Source of the DNA: Acidobacteriota bacterium
Lineage (GTDB): Bacteria > Acidobacteriota > Vicinamibacteria > Vicinamibacterales > CAVVIG01
Length of the DNA stretch: 9,497 bases
Assembly (NCBI GenBank): GCA_003222555.1
Contig: QHWL01000288.1
Location: 1-9,497, forward strand
Direction: 5' to 3'
Shown: in pieces, positions 1-6,864 of the stretch
How positions within the stretch are numbered: position 1 is the stretch's first letter
Layout of the letters: every line of letters starts with the position of its first letter
Translations under genes and position numbers: made by a program
Notes under the pieces: generated by a model
What the model was told of the DNA's origin: nothing
What the model saw: only the letters and a program-made list of their open reading frames with translations
The model's database searches: none

Positions 1-822
1 CGTGAAGAGCGAGTCGAGCGTCTCGACCTCGAGATCCAACCGTTCCATCAAGGGAACGGTCATGCTTCGCAGCTCCGGCAGACTGCCGCAAATGCAGACC
101 TGCGCTTCCGCTCCCCCGCGGATACACATCGCGCCGAAAAAGTCCTCGAGCTCGTCTGCCAGTCGCGCGGCAATTTCCTCCCGCGGCCGTGGCTGCTGAT
201 CGCCGAACGACTCCCCCAGGTAGCCCCACGCGAAATCGCGCGCCGCGACCAGGGCGCCGTTTCGCACGAGCGCGAACGACGTCATGCGCTCTTCGAGCGC
301 TACGTAGGCCTCAGTCGCGTCCGGCACGATAAACGCACGCCGCAGCCGGGCGAGCGACATCAACGCCAGCGCCGGCGTGACCACCGACTGCACGTGCAGG
401 CCAGCGTCCACGAGCGGTTGGACGGCCGCCGACACCTCGTTCGCAGCCGCGATCGCGACCACGACGGGCCGGCGCGTCATTCCGGCGACCTGCGGAGTGG
501 CCGGCGCGACGTCGCCCATCATGCCGCGGATGGCGACGCCCGCGTCGCGCAACGCCGTCATCGCCTCCCGCCGCATGCGGTCCTTCGACCCGTTGGTCAC
601 GACGAGGTGGCGATGGTCGCTCGGCAGGCCCCACGCGACGACGGCAGCCTTGTGCCCGCGCAGCGTTGCAAGCTTCGCCCGCATCTGGGGACTCGTCAGC
701 GGCAATCGCGCGAACGAACGGACAACCGTGTCCGCCTCCTGGCGATGCCACGTCGGGCCTGGTTCAATTTCGACGATGCGGCAGGCGGCGGGCAAAATCT
801 CGATGCCGACTCGTGTGGGCAC
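1..822 (-). CDS. PilM/MshI-like pilus assembly protein (5' part, runs off the left edge)
   Basis: The reverse strand is open for 274 codons from a GTG at 822 to the edge. An in-frame TAA lies two codons upstream and AGAGG sits just before the GTG, so this start is well fixed although the SD spacing is short. The protein begins MPTRVGIEILPAACRIVEIE, a degenerate version of the N-terminal strand of the PilM actin-like fold. Near residues 134-155 there is a PilM-like segment (QPLVDAGLHVQSVVTPALAL). Near residues 186-200 is a strand-turn-strand (FALVRNGALVAARDF), and close to the edge ICGSLPELRSM resembles the late GG loop of the family. PilM/MshI proteins sit at the inner face of the cytoplasmic membrane and link the pilus motor to the PilN/PilO-type alignment complex. 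The classical phosphate-binding Gly/Asp residues look poorly conserved, so nucleotide binding is uncertain. The partner genes would lie beyond the left edge. An alternative is a more distant GspL-like protein. Confidence 0.62.
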   Translation of the reverse strand, partial: MPTRVGIEILPAACRIVEIEPGPTWHRQEADTVVRSFARLPLTSPQMRAKLATLRGHKAAVVAWGLPSDHRHLVVTNGSKDRMRREAMTALRDAGVAIRGMMGDVAPATPQVAGMTRRPVVVAIAAANEVSAAVQPLVDAGLHVQSVVTPALALMSLARLRRAFIVPDATEAYVALEERMTSFALVRNGALVAARDFAWGYLGESFGDQQPRPREEIAARLADELEDFFGAMCIRGGAEAQVCICGSLPELRSMTVPLMERLDLEVETLDSLFT

Positions 823-1086
823 TGCCTCTTAACCCGACCCTTCGCCCGGCTCAGTGTTGTTCTGGCCTCGGTCGAGGGGACGAGAGCCGGACCGCGCGCC
901 CCGGACGAGGGCAACGGACAACCGCTGCCGTTCTGTTATCGGCTCCAAGGGGAACGCCCCGTAGTAGGCAGTTTTTGGACGGCATGCAATTACACGGGGT
1001 TGCACTGCCACGGCCCGCACGGGAAAAGCGCGACGCGACTGTGTCAAACCGACGATACTTGCGTCCACACCGCCGTTGGGGTGAAC
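823..1086. other. Divergent intergenic region between the PilM-like and GGDEF-fold genes
   Basis: This 264-base stretch separates two genes transcribed away from each other, so it should hold promoters for both. I see no convincing -35/-10 pair on either strand, no riboswitch core and no credible small gene. A perfect TTGACA on the reverse strand (1042-1047) has no acceptable -10 at 17 bases. A short GGGG-AACG-CCCC hairpin is visible near 949-960. Base composition stays high in G+C apart from a mildly AT-richer patch around 970-1000. Confidence 0.5.
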
Positions 1087-2115
1087 ATGTCCGCGATGTC
1101 GCCCGCCGACGATGCCGTGTTCGCCAACGAAGCAGGCGGCGGCGCACAGAACGACCTGCGCCAGCGGATCACGGCCGTGCTCCTCAAGCGGGTCGACACG
1201 ATCACCACCGACACCCTGGAGATCTTCCCGTTCAGCGGCGCCGAGCCCCTCGATTCTGCGTACTGCCAGAGCGTCGGCCAGATCCTCGTCCAGCTCCTGG
1301 CGTTCTCCGTGCGCGATGCCAGACTCGACCCCAAGGGCGCGGTCGTCACCAACCTTCATCGCATCGTGCTCGAGCGGAGACTCTCGACGGAACGGCTCTT
1401 CACGTTTGCGTATCTGATCGAGCGCACGGTGCTCGACGAGCTCGCGCTCGACGAAACGTTCGGCGCCCTGACCGAGCCGTGGCCGGTCGTCGCGCAGCTC
1501 GTCAGCCGCGCATCGTTCGATGTTCTTGCCGCCTACACCGAGCGCGCCTTCCTCGAGCCGAACGAGGCCTGTATCGTCGATCCGCTCACCACGCTGTACA
1601 CCCGGGTGATGCTGGAGGCAGTGCTCGCCAAGGAGGTCGAACGCGCCGGACGTTTCGGGGATCTCCTTTCCCTCATCCTGTTCGACGTCGATCGATTGTC
1701 GGCCATCAACGAAGAACACGGCTACGGGGTCGGGGACAGGATTCTGGAGCGGCTCGGGATTCTCATCCGGAAATATTTCCGCCAGTACGACTGGGTGGCG
1801 CGGTACTCGGAGGACTCGTTCGCCGTCCTGCTGACGCACACCGACGCCGATCACGCGAGCGATCTCGCCGAGCGCGCCCGCCAGACCGTCGAAGAGCGCC
1901 TGGGGTTCATCGATCATCGCACAGACGAGCGGGTGGTGGTGACGCTGAGCGCGGCGGTCATCAACGTCCAGGTCGGCGTCGGAGACCTGATCGATCCAGA
2001 TCGGCTGATGGCCGATGCGGAAGCCCTCGTGGAGCGCGCCAAGCGGCTGGGACGCAATCGCATCGAGCGCGTCGACGGCTATTCCGGCAAGCACCAGACG
2101 CGCGCAGGGGTCTAA
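1087..2115 (+). CDS. Degenerate GGDEF-domain protein with conserved I-site; likely c-di-GMP receptor
   Basis: The 342-residue protein starts at ATG 1087, preceded by GGGGTGA as a possible ribosome binding site; GTG 1081 and ATG 1096 are in-frame alternatives. Residues 1-160 are a mostly helical region of no family I recognise. A GGDEF fold follows: DPLTTLYTR from residue 165, FDVDRLSAIN at 199-208 (keeping the metal Asp and the guanine-binding Asn), HGYGVGD, then RQYD at 232-235 and RYSEDSF at 239-245. The signature GGDEF/GGEEF is thus replaced by SEDSF, losing both glycines and the acidic residue at position 4. The RxxD inhibitory site is intact at the canonical spacing. From known biochemistry of the family, such proteins are usually inactive as cyclases and can bind c-di-GMP at the I-site. 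No signal peptide or membrane segment is evident, so it is probably cytosolic. It sits divergent to a pilus gene, suggesting control of the pilus, which is inference. Confidence 0.85.
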   Translation: MSAMSPADDAVFANEAGGGAQNDLRQRITAVLLKRVDTITTDTLEIFPFSGAEPLDSAYCQSVGQILVQLLAFSVRDARLDPKGAVVTNLHRIVLERRLSTERLFTFAYLIERTVLDELALDETFGALTEPWPVVAQLVSRASFDVLAAYTERAFLEPNEACIVDPLTTLYTRVMLEAVLAKEVERAGRFGDLLSLILFDVDRLSAINEEHGYGVGDRILERLGILIRKYFRQYDWVARYSEDSFAVLLTHTDADHASDLAERARQTVEERLGFIDHRTDERVVVTLSAAVINVQVGVGDLIDPDRLMADAEALVERAKRLGRNRIERVDGYSGKHQTRAGV

Positions 2116-2120
2116 CGAAG

Positions 2121-2201
2121 CAATTTACAATTTACAATTCACAATTTACAAGGCGACGACCATCTGGCATGCTCACTTTGTAAATTGTAAATTGTAAATT
2201 G
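2121..2201. repeat. AT-rich inverted repeat of 7-base units; possible two-way terminator
   Basis: The left arm (2121-2151) consists of four units of CAATTTA, one of them CAATTCA, ending in CAA. The right arm (2178-2201) holds three TAAATTG units preceded by TTG, which is the exact reverse complement of the same unit. The first 24 bases of the left arm pair with the whole right arm with one mismatch; a 26-base GC-richer spacer lies between. It begins five bases after the GGDEF-fold stop and ends ten bases before the acs stop, so it lies exactly between two converging genes. A hairpin here could end transcription from both sides, although it lacks a GC stem and T-run and is therefore not a classical intrinsic terminator. 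The composition contrasts sharply with the genes around it, and it resembles dispersed REPIN-like or short tandem heptamer elements. Confidence 0.8.
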
Positions 2202-2211
2202 CCTGAGCCCA

Positions 2212-4140
2212 CTACCCGTACTCTTCCTCGTAATTCGCCTTCAGCTTCTCCACGGCGGCCGAATCGGCGAGCGTGGTCATGTCGCCGAGCGCCTTGCCTT
2301 CGGCGATGTCGCGCAGCAGCCGCCTCATGATTTTTCCCGAACGCGTTTTTGGCAGATCCGGGGTGAACAAAATATCGTCCGGTCTGGCGATCGCGCCGAT
2401 CTTCTTGACGACGTGCTCCTTCAGCTCGTTGGCGATGTCCTTGGTCGAGCGCGTACCGTCAGCTACCCCGTCTTTCAGCGTGACGAACGCCGCGATCGCC
2501 TGGCCTTTGATTTCGTGTGCCCGGCCGACCACGGCCGCTTCAGCGACGCTCGGATGATCGACGAGGGCGCTTTCGACTTCCATCGTCCCGATCCGATGGC
2601 CTGCGACGTTGATCACGTCGTCGACGCGGCCGAGCAGCCAGAAGTAGCCGTCGGCGTCACGCTTGGCGCCGTCTCCCGTCACGTACACGCCCGATCCCCA
2701 TTTGCTCCAGTACTGCTGCACGTAGCGTCGAGGATCTCCATAGATGCCGCGAAGCATCGCCGGCCAGGGACGCGTCAGGGCGAGCAGGCCGCCGCCGACC
2801 TCGATCGCGTCGCCGCGTTCGTTGCGAATTTCCGCGCTGATGCCAGGAAAGGGCCGCGTCGCCGAGCCCGGCTTCAATGTCGTCACCCCGGGCAGCGGCG
2901 TGATCATGATGGCGCCGGTCTCGGTCTGCCACCAAGTGTCGACCACGGGGCAGCGATCGCCGCCGATGAAGTGGTAGTACCAAATCCACGCCTCGGGATT
3001 GATCGGTTCACCGACCGATCCGAGCAGCCGCAACGACGAGAGATCGTGGCGGCGCGGCCACTCCGTTCCCCACCGCATGAACGCGCGAATCGCCGTTGGC
3101 GCTGTGTAAAGAATCGTGATTCCGTAGCGCTCGATCAACGCCCAGAACCGATCCTTCTGCGGCCAGTCGGGCGCGCCCTCATACATGAACACCGTGGCGC
3201 CGTTGGCGAGCGGACCGTAGACGACGTAGCTGTGGCCGGTGACCCAGCCGATATCGGCCGTGCACCAGTAGACATCGTCGTCGCGGAGATCGAACACCAG
3301 CTTGGCCGTCGCGTAGGTCCCGACCAGGTAGCCGCCCGTCGTGTGGACGATGCCCTTGGGCTTTCCGGTGGTGCCGGACGTGTAGAGGATATAAAGCATG
3401 TCCTCGGCGTCCATCGGCTCGGCGTCGCACGCGAGGGGCGCCTCCTGCATCAGGCGGTGATACCAATGGTCCCGTCCTTCTTTGATGTGGACCGGCATTC
3501 CCTGGCCGCCGCGCTGAATGACCACGACGTTCTTAATCGAAGGCACGTCGGCGACCGCTTCGTCGGCAACCTGCTTGAGCGGAACGATCTGCCCGCGGCG
3601 GTACCCTCCATCTGCGGTGATGAGGAGGCTCGCCTTCATGTCGTTCATGCGATCGCGAAGGGACCTGGCGCACGCGAGCATGGAGATCACGAGCTCGGGA
3701 ATCAGCGGCAGGTACATCCCGACGCGATCGCCCTTCTTGATTCCGAGCCCCTTGAGGACGTTGGCGAAGGCCGAGACCTGACGATACAAATCGAAATAGG
3801 TGAGCGTACGGCGGTCGCCGGGTTCGCCTTCCCAGACGAGCGCGGCCTTGTTGCGCCGAGCGCCGCGCACGTGGCGATCGAGGCAGTTGACACTGGCGTT
3901 CAATTTCCCGCCGACGAACCACTTGGCATGCGGCGGTTGCCAGTCCAGGACGCGATCCCAGCCGCGGGACCACTCCAGCTCGCCGGCCAGCCGCCCCCAG
4001 AACGCTTCCGGATCGCGTTCCGCTTCGGCGTAAATGCTTGGGTCGGCGACGTTTGCGCGGGCTTGAAAGTCGGCGGGAGGAGCAAACGCGCGGTCTTCCC
4101 GAAGGAGGTCTTCGAGCTCAGGATGTTTTAGATCGGCCAT
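2212..4140 (-). CDS. acs: Acetyl-CoA synthetase (AMP-forming), with an apparent internal loss
   Basis: The 642-residue cytosolic enzyme would convert acetate, ATP and CoA to acetyl-CoA, AMP and PPi. The ANL-superfamily motifs are clear: [11 protein letters not shown] at 253-263 (P-loop), [18 protein letters not shown] near 294-311, WWQTETG at 403-409, [31 protein letters not shown] near 486-516, and PKTRSGK at 597-603, whose lysine is the catalytic residue inactivated by acetylation in characterised Acs. The start at ATG 4140 fits the family's N-terminus although no strong SD is seen; it lies 24 bases after the TPR gene stop, so co-transcription is possible. Odd feature: ACAR (156-159) runs directly into SLRDRMND. 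In the family about 15 residues with the near-invariant HSVxFGGFS motif belong there. The reading frame is intact, so a full-length product could be made, but its CoA-binding and folding are doubtful. Propionyl-CoA synthetase is a less likely alternative. Confidence 0.95.
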   Translation of the reverse strand: MADLKHPELEDLLREDRAFAPPADFQARANVADPSIYAEAERDPEAFWGRLAGELEWSRGWDRVLDWQPPHAKWFVGGKLNASVNCLDRHVRGARRNKAALVWEGEPGDRRTLTYFDLYRQVSAFANVLKGLGIKKGDRVGMYLPLIPELVISMLACARSLRDRMNDMKASLLITADGGYRRGQIVPLKQVADEAVADVPSIKNVVVIQRGGQGMPVHIKEGRDHWYHRLMQEAPLACDAEPMDAEDMLYILYTSGTTGKPKGIVHTTGGYLVGTYATAKLVFDLRDDDVYWCTADIGWVTGHSYVVYGPLANGATVFMYEGAPDWPQKDRFWALIERYGITILYTAPTAIRAFMRWGTEWPRRHDLSSLRLLGSVGEPINPEAWIWYYHFIGGDRCPVVDTWWQTETGAIMITPLPGVTTLKPGSATRPFPGISAEIRNERGDAIEVGGGLLALTRPWPAMLRGIYGDPRRYVQQYWSKWGSGVYVTGDGAKRDADGYFWLLGRVDDVINVAGHRIGTMEVESALVDHPSVAEAAVVGRAHEIKGQAIAAFVTLKDGVADGTRSTKDIANELKEHVVKKIGAIARPDDILFTPDLPKTRSGKIMRRLLRDIAEGKALGDMTTLADSAAVEKLKANYEEEYG

Positions 4141-4164
4141 GGCGCCGATTTTATACCGGGGCCC

Positions 4165-5469
4165 CTACCCCGATCCAAGGGTCGCCAGCCGTGAGCGGAC
4201 CTGGGCTGCAAGCTCGTCGTGCGTACCGGAGCCGAACTTCAGAAACGCGCGGTAATGGGCCACGGCCGTGGCGGTGTCGCCGCCCTCGTCGGCGACGACG
4301 GCGAGGTTGTAATGGGAGCCGGCGTTGCGCGGATCGATCGCGATGGCGCGCTGGAGAAGATCGCGCGCTTCGGCGGCCCGCCCGGACGATTTCTGCACGA
4401 GCGCCAGATTCACCAGCGACTCGACGTTGCGGGGCTCGGCGGCGAGCGCCTCTCGAAACTCAGCCGCGGCAGCGTCGAGGCGTCCGGCACCTAGCAACGC
4501 AACGCCGAGATTGTTGTGCGCCTTCGCGTATCTCGGATCGATGACGATCGCGCGCTGGAACTGCTTGATCGCGTCGTCGATCTCCCCCTGATCCTGATAG
4601 AGCAACCCGAGATTGTTGTGCACTTCCGGGCTGGAGTCGTTCTGTTCGAGGAGCGTCCGGTATTGGGCGAGCGCGTTGTCGAAGTCGCCGACGCGCTGGT
4701 AGTACAACGCGAGGCTGAAGTGATCGGTCGGCGCGGGCACGGGCGCCGTCGGCGAGGCTGGAGGGGTCGTGGGCAACGCGGCTGGCGGCTGGGTGCGGCG
4801 AGGGGCCTGCGTCCGCGGTCCCGGCAACGCTGGAGGCGTGGAAGAAGGCCTCGCGGGCACTGTACTTGGCGGAGCTGTGCTGACCGCCGGCCGCGGCGGC
4901 GCGGCCGGTGCGGGCACCTGGCTCTGCGGGCGCGGCGCTGCCGGAGGCGTGGGAGAAGGCCGCGCGGGTACCGGAACTGACGGAGCCGCGGGGGCCGCCG
5001 GCGCCGGCACGACGACCGTCGCCGGTGCAGTCGACCTCGGTGTCGGAAGAGCCGCGGACGTGGCGGGAGCCGGCGTTGGCGCGGGAGCCGGCGTCGACCC
5101 GCGAGCCGGCGTCGACGCAGGAGCCGCCGTTGACCCGCGAGCCGGCGTCGACGCGGGAGCCACCGCGGATGGAGGTGACCGAGGCGCGGGCGGCCGCTGA
5201 ACGGCGACCCGCTGGGGCGCCAGACTCGGCGATGGCGCGGGCGCAGGCGGCGCGAAAAGCACGATCAGCAGCGAGAGCCCGACAAAGCCAATCAGCAGGG
5301 CCGCGCCACCGAACGCGGCCAGCGCCTTCAGCGACCGACCGGATTTTCCACGACTCCGCGGATAGCCCAGCGTCGCCAGCACCGAGTCGGTTCGCGCGGT
5401 GCGGCGGGGGGCGTCCTCCGCGCCCCGCTCAGACGACTTGCGCCTGAGCGCATCCAGTATCAGGCTCAC
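4165..5469 (-). CDS. Membrane-anchored, Pro/Ala-rich TPR protein (MshN/GspB-like position)
   Basis: The 434-residue protein begins at GTG 5469 with MSLILDALRRK, a short cytoplasmic motif shared with GspB/ExeB-type proteins that pair with ExeA/MshM ATPases. Residues about 49-72 form one hydrophobic membrane segment. Residues 73-248 are a low-complexity Pro/Ala/Ser/Thr linker, long enough to reach across the periplasm, with internal repeats. Residues 250-430 contain about five tetratricopeptide repeats, with signatures such as HNNLGLLYQDQGEIDDAI, HNNLGVALLGAGRLDAAA and HYNLAVVADEGGDTATAV. The likely role is as a periplasmic scaffold for pilus or secretin assembly, as inferred for MshN. The start overlaps the stop of the upstream frame as GTGA, indicating translational coupling to the ATPase gene. 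The fold is clear, but assignment as MshN rests on gene order. Confidence 0.88.
   Translation of the reverse strand: MSLILDALRRKSSERGAEDAPRRTARTDSVLATLGYPRSRGKSGRSLKALAAFGGAALLIGFVGLSLLIVLFAPPAPAPSPSLAPQRVAVQRPPAPRSPPSAVAPASTPARGSTAAPASTPARGSTPAPAPTPAPATSAALPTPRSTAPATVVVPAPAAPAAPSVPVPARPSPTPPAAPRPQSQVPAPAAPPRPAVSTAPPSTVPARPSSTPPALPGPRTQAPRRTQPPAALPTTPPASPTAPVPAPTDHFSLALYYQRVGDFDNALAQYRTLLEQNDSSPEVHNNLGLLYQDQGEIDDAIKQFQRAIVIDPRYAKAHNNLGVALLGAGRLDAAAAEFREALAAEPRNVESLVNLALVQKSSGRAAEARDLLQRAIAIDPRNAGSHYNLAVVADEGGDTATAVAHYRAFLKFGSGTHDELAAQVRSRLATLGSG
5096..5161 (-). repeat. 36-bp tandem repeat in the TPR protein linker
   Basis: A 30-base unit at 5096-5125 recurs at 5132-5161 with one base difference (A/G), giving a 36-base period, and a weaker partial copy lies just to the right of base 5060. 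It encodes a 12-residue repeat, PASTPARGST(A/P)AP, in the proline-rich linker (about residues 105-128). The in-frame period means copy number can vary without breaking the gene. A second, separate repeat of the linker, PARPS(P/S)TPPA, occurs at residues 168-177 and 205-214. Confidence 0.8.
5466..5469 (-). other. GTGA stop-start overlap coupling the ATPase 3' frame to the TPR gene
   Basis: On the reverse strand the GTG start of the TPR gene (5469-5467) overlaps the TGA stop (5468-5466) of the frame that carries the second half of the SPOR-like domain. Such 4-base overlaps are typical of translationally coupled operon neighbours. It matters here because it marks that frame, not the one that stops at 5617, as the ancestral end of the ATPase gene. 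Confidence 0.7.
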
Positions 5470-5669
5470 GGCTGCGTTCCTGAACGGCCGACGACGCTCT
5501 CGGGCTGATGCGCAGCGGTGGTGACGAAACCATTCGCCAATCCGGCGCTGATCACGCGCGCGTCCAAGCCGGGCGCGGCGCTCTTCAGCCGCTCGGCGTC
5601 GAGACGGGCCGCTTGCTCAATGGAATCCTGAGGCCTCCAACCACGTCGTGACCGACCGGACGTCGCCAT
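5466..5669 (-). pseudogene. Out-of-frame 3' remainder of the ATPase gene (second half of a SPOR-like domain)
   Basis: This frame overlaps the end of the ATPase frame by 53 bases and continues to a TGA at 5466-5468. Its useful part starts near 5635 and reads EQAARLDAERLKSAAPGLDARVIS, which looks like the last helix and strand of a SPOR domain (helix with AxxxAERLKS, then ARVIS). The ATPase frame ends in the first half of the same kind of domain (TIFVGSF, then a helix ending WLEASGF). The stop of this frame overlaps the start of the TPR gene as GTGA, so this was most likely the native end of the ATPase gene. I read it as a frameshifted remnant, not an independent small gene. An ATG at 5669 could start a 67-residue peptide, but that start lies inside the ATPase coding region with no family support. 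Confidence 0.6.
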
Positions 5670-6765
5670 CGGGCGAGCCGTCCGACTTGGGAAACGACCC
5701 GACGAAAATTGTGAGCGCCGCCTCCGCCGGCAGGCGCCGATCGGTCCCCTCAGAGGCCGTCAGGACTCGACTGGTCGTCAACGGAGTGCTCGCGTGGACG
5801 GCTGCCCGCTCGAACCGCCCGTACAGATACGCCGTCGCGCCAACGGCACACGCGGACGCCAGCAGCACCACGGCGGCGCCCGCCAGCAACGACGCGCGCC
5901 GTTTGAGCCATCCAAATCGCGGCACCGTCGGCCGCTGCAGATCGAGGCTCTTGGCCGCATGCGACACGATCTCGGGTGTGATGCGGTTGGTGTGCACGGA
6001 GAAACCCGCCAGCAGCGCCCGATCGCAAATCAGATTGATCAGCCGAGGAATGCCGTCCGACAGCCGGTGGACGAGCTCGAGTGCCTTCGGCGCGAACGTG
6101 ACTGCCGCCGATCCGCCGGCAATCGTCAACCGGTGCGCGACGTAGGCAGCGACGGTTTCCCGATCGAGCGGCTCCAGCTCGTAGCGAATCGACACGCGCT
6201 GATCGAGCTGCCGCAGTTCGGGCGACCGCAACAAGGTTCGCAGGTTCAACTGGCCGACGAGAATGATCTGGAGCAGCTTCTCCTTGTCGGTTTCGAGGTT
6301 CGACAGGATGCGGATCTGCTCGAGCACCTGCAGCGGCAGATTCTGCGCCTCGTCGATGATGAGCACGGCGCTGGCATTCAGCGGGATGAGACCGAGAAGG
6401 AAGTCGTAGAGCGCGTCGATCAGCTCCTGCTTGCTCACGTGCACCAGCCGGCCCGCCTTCAGCTCTTCACGAGAGATGACCCCGAAGTCCTGAAGGATTC
6501 GTTTGAGCAGATCCTCCTCGGAGAGAAACGGGTTCAGCACGAGCGCGGTGAACGTGGTGCGATCGATTTGCTCGAGCAGCGCGCGGCACAGCGTGGTTTT
6601 GCCGGTCCCGATGTCGCCGGTGACGACGACGAAGCCCTCGCGGCGACGGATGGCGTACTGCAGCAGATCGAACGCTCCGGCGTGCGACTGGCTGCGATAC
6701 AGGTACTTCGGGTCCGGCGTGAGGCTGAACGGCTTCTCGGCGAATCCGTAATAGTGTTCGTACAT
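5617..6765 (-). CDS. mshM: MshM/ExeA-like AAA ATPase with a truncated C-terminal SPOR-like domain
   Basis: Starting at ATG 6765 (MYEHYYGFAEKPFSLTPDP, the classic ExeA/MshM beginning), the product has 382 residues. A start at 6831 would add 22 residues unlike the family and is not favoured. Walker A is GDIGTGKT at 50-57; Walker B is LIIDEAQ at 135-141; the sensor region is ILVGQLNLR near 168-176; and the DGIPRLIN motif at 237-244 is typical of the family. Residues about 291-314 form one membrane segment, so the ATPase domain is cytoplasmic and the tail periplasmic. The tail begins like a SPOR domain, which binds denuded peptidoglycan (TIFVGSF at 352-358, helix at about 368-380), then stops abruptly at residue 382; the rest appears in another frame downstream. 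ExeA-type ATPases use ATP and peptidoglycan binding to help insert the secretin, which is encoded immediately upstream here. The ATPase core should be intact. Confidence 0.9.
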   Translation of the reverse strand: MYEHYYGFAEKPFSLTPDPKYLYRSQSHAGAFDLLQYAIRRREGFVVVTGDIGTGKTTLCRALLEQIDRTTFTALVLNPFLSEEDLLKRILQDFGVISREELKAGRLVHVSKQELIDALYDFLLGLIPLNASAVLIIDEAQNLPLQVLEQIRILSNLETDKEKLLQIILVGQLNLRTLLRSPELRQLDQRVSIRYELEPLDRETVAAYVAHRLTIAGGSAAVTFAPKALELVHRLSDGIPRLINLICDRALLAGFSVHTNRITPEIVSHAAKSLDLQRPTVPRFGWLKRRASLLAGAAVVLLASACAVGATAYLYGRFERAAVHASTPLTTSRVLTASEGTDRRLPAEAALTIFVGSFPKSDGSPDGDVRSVTTWLEASGFH

Positions 6766-6776
6766 TTTATTACTTT

Positions 6777-6800
6777 GTCGCGGGGCCCCACCCCCGCGAC
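6777..6800 (-). promoter_or_regulatory. Perfect 9-bp hairpin in the ATPase leader
   Basis: GTCGCGGGG (6777-6785) pairs perfectly with CCCCGCGAC (6792-6800) around a 6-base loop. On the leftward transcript it forms in the 99-base gap between the secretin stop (6865) and the ATPase ATG (6765), about 11 bases before the start codon. It is followed by AAAGTAATAAA rather than a U-run, so it is not a normal terminator. It could attenuate, stabilise or mask initiation; the leader has no strong SD. A weaker GCGGC-TTTC-GCCGC hairpin lies next to it at 6811-6824. Confidence 0.5.
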
Positions 6801-6864
6801 CTGTGCCTTCGCGGCTTTCGCCGCTCGGCATTGGTTGTGGCGACTATCCGCTCAGTCAACATCG

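Noticed and set aside
1019..1047. Perfect TTGACA -35 box on the reverse strand
   Set aside because: At 17 bases spacing the -10 would be TCCCGT; no usable -10 is present and the PilM-like start is about 200 bases away.
394..1086. Extending the GGDEF-fold gene upstream to an ATG at 394
   Set aside because: The extension would run antisense through the PilM-like gene and reads as low-complexity Arg/His-rich sequence; the start near 1087 has an SD-like sequence.
1050..1086. GGACGCAAG on the reverse strand, resembling part of the GEMM c-di-GMP riboswitch core
   Set aside because: The partner element (CAGGGCAAACC) is absent from the sequence around it, and it lies at the GGDEF-fold start rather than in a leader.
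829..2094. Long - strand open frame opposite the GGDEF-fold gene and the divergent region
   Set aside because: The opposite frame carries recognisable GGDEF-fold motifs, while this one has none.
2413..4131. Long open frame on the + strand opposite acs (572 codons)
   Set aside because: It is the antisense of a clear acetyl-CoA synthetase; the translation is rich in Arg, Asp and His with no recognisable domain, a common result of GC-rich codon bias.
5617..5669. Programmed frameshifting to join the ATPase and its downstream frame
   Set aside because: No slippery heptamer or downstream structure is seen, and the joined domain would still lack two strands.
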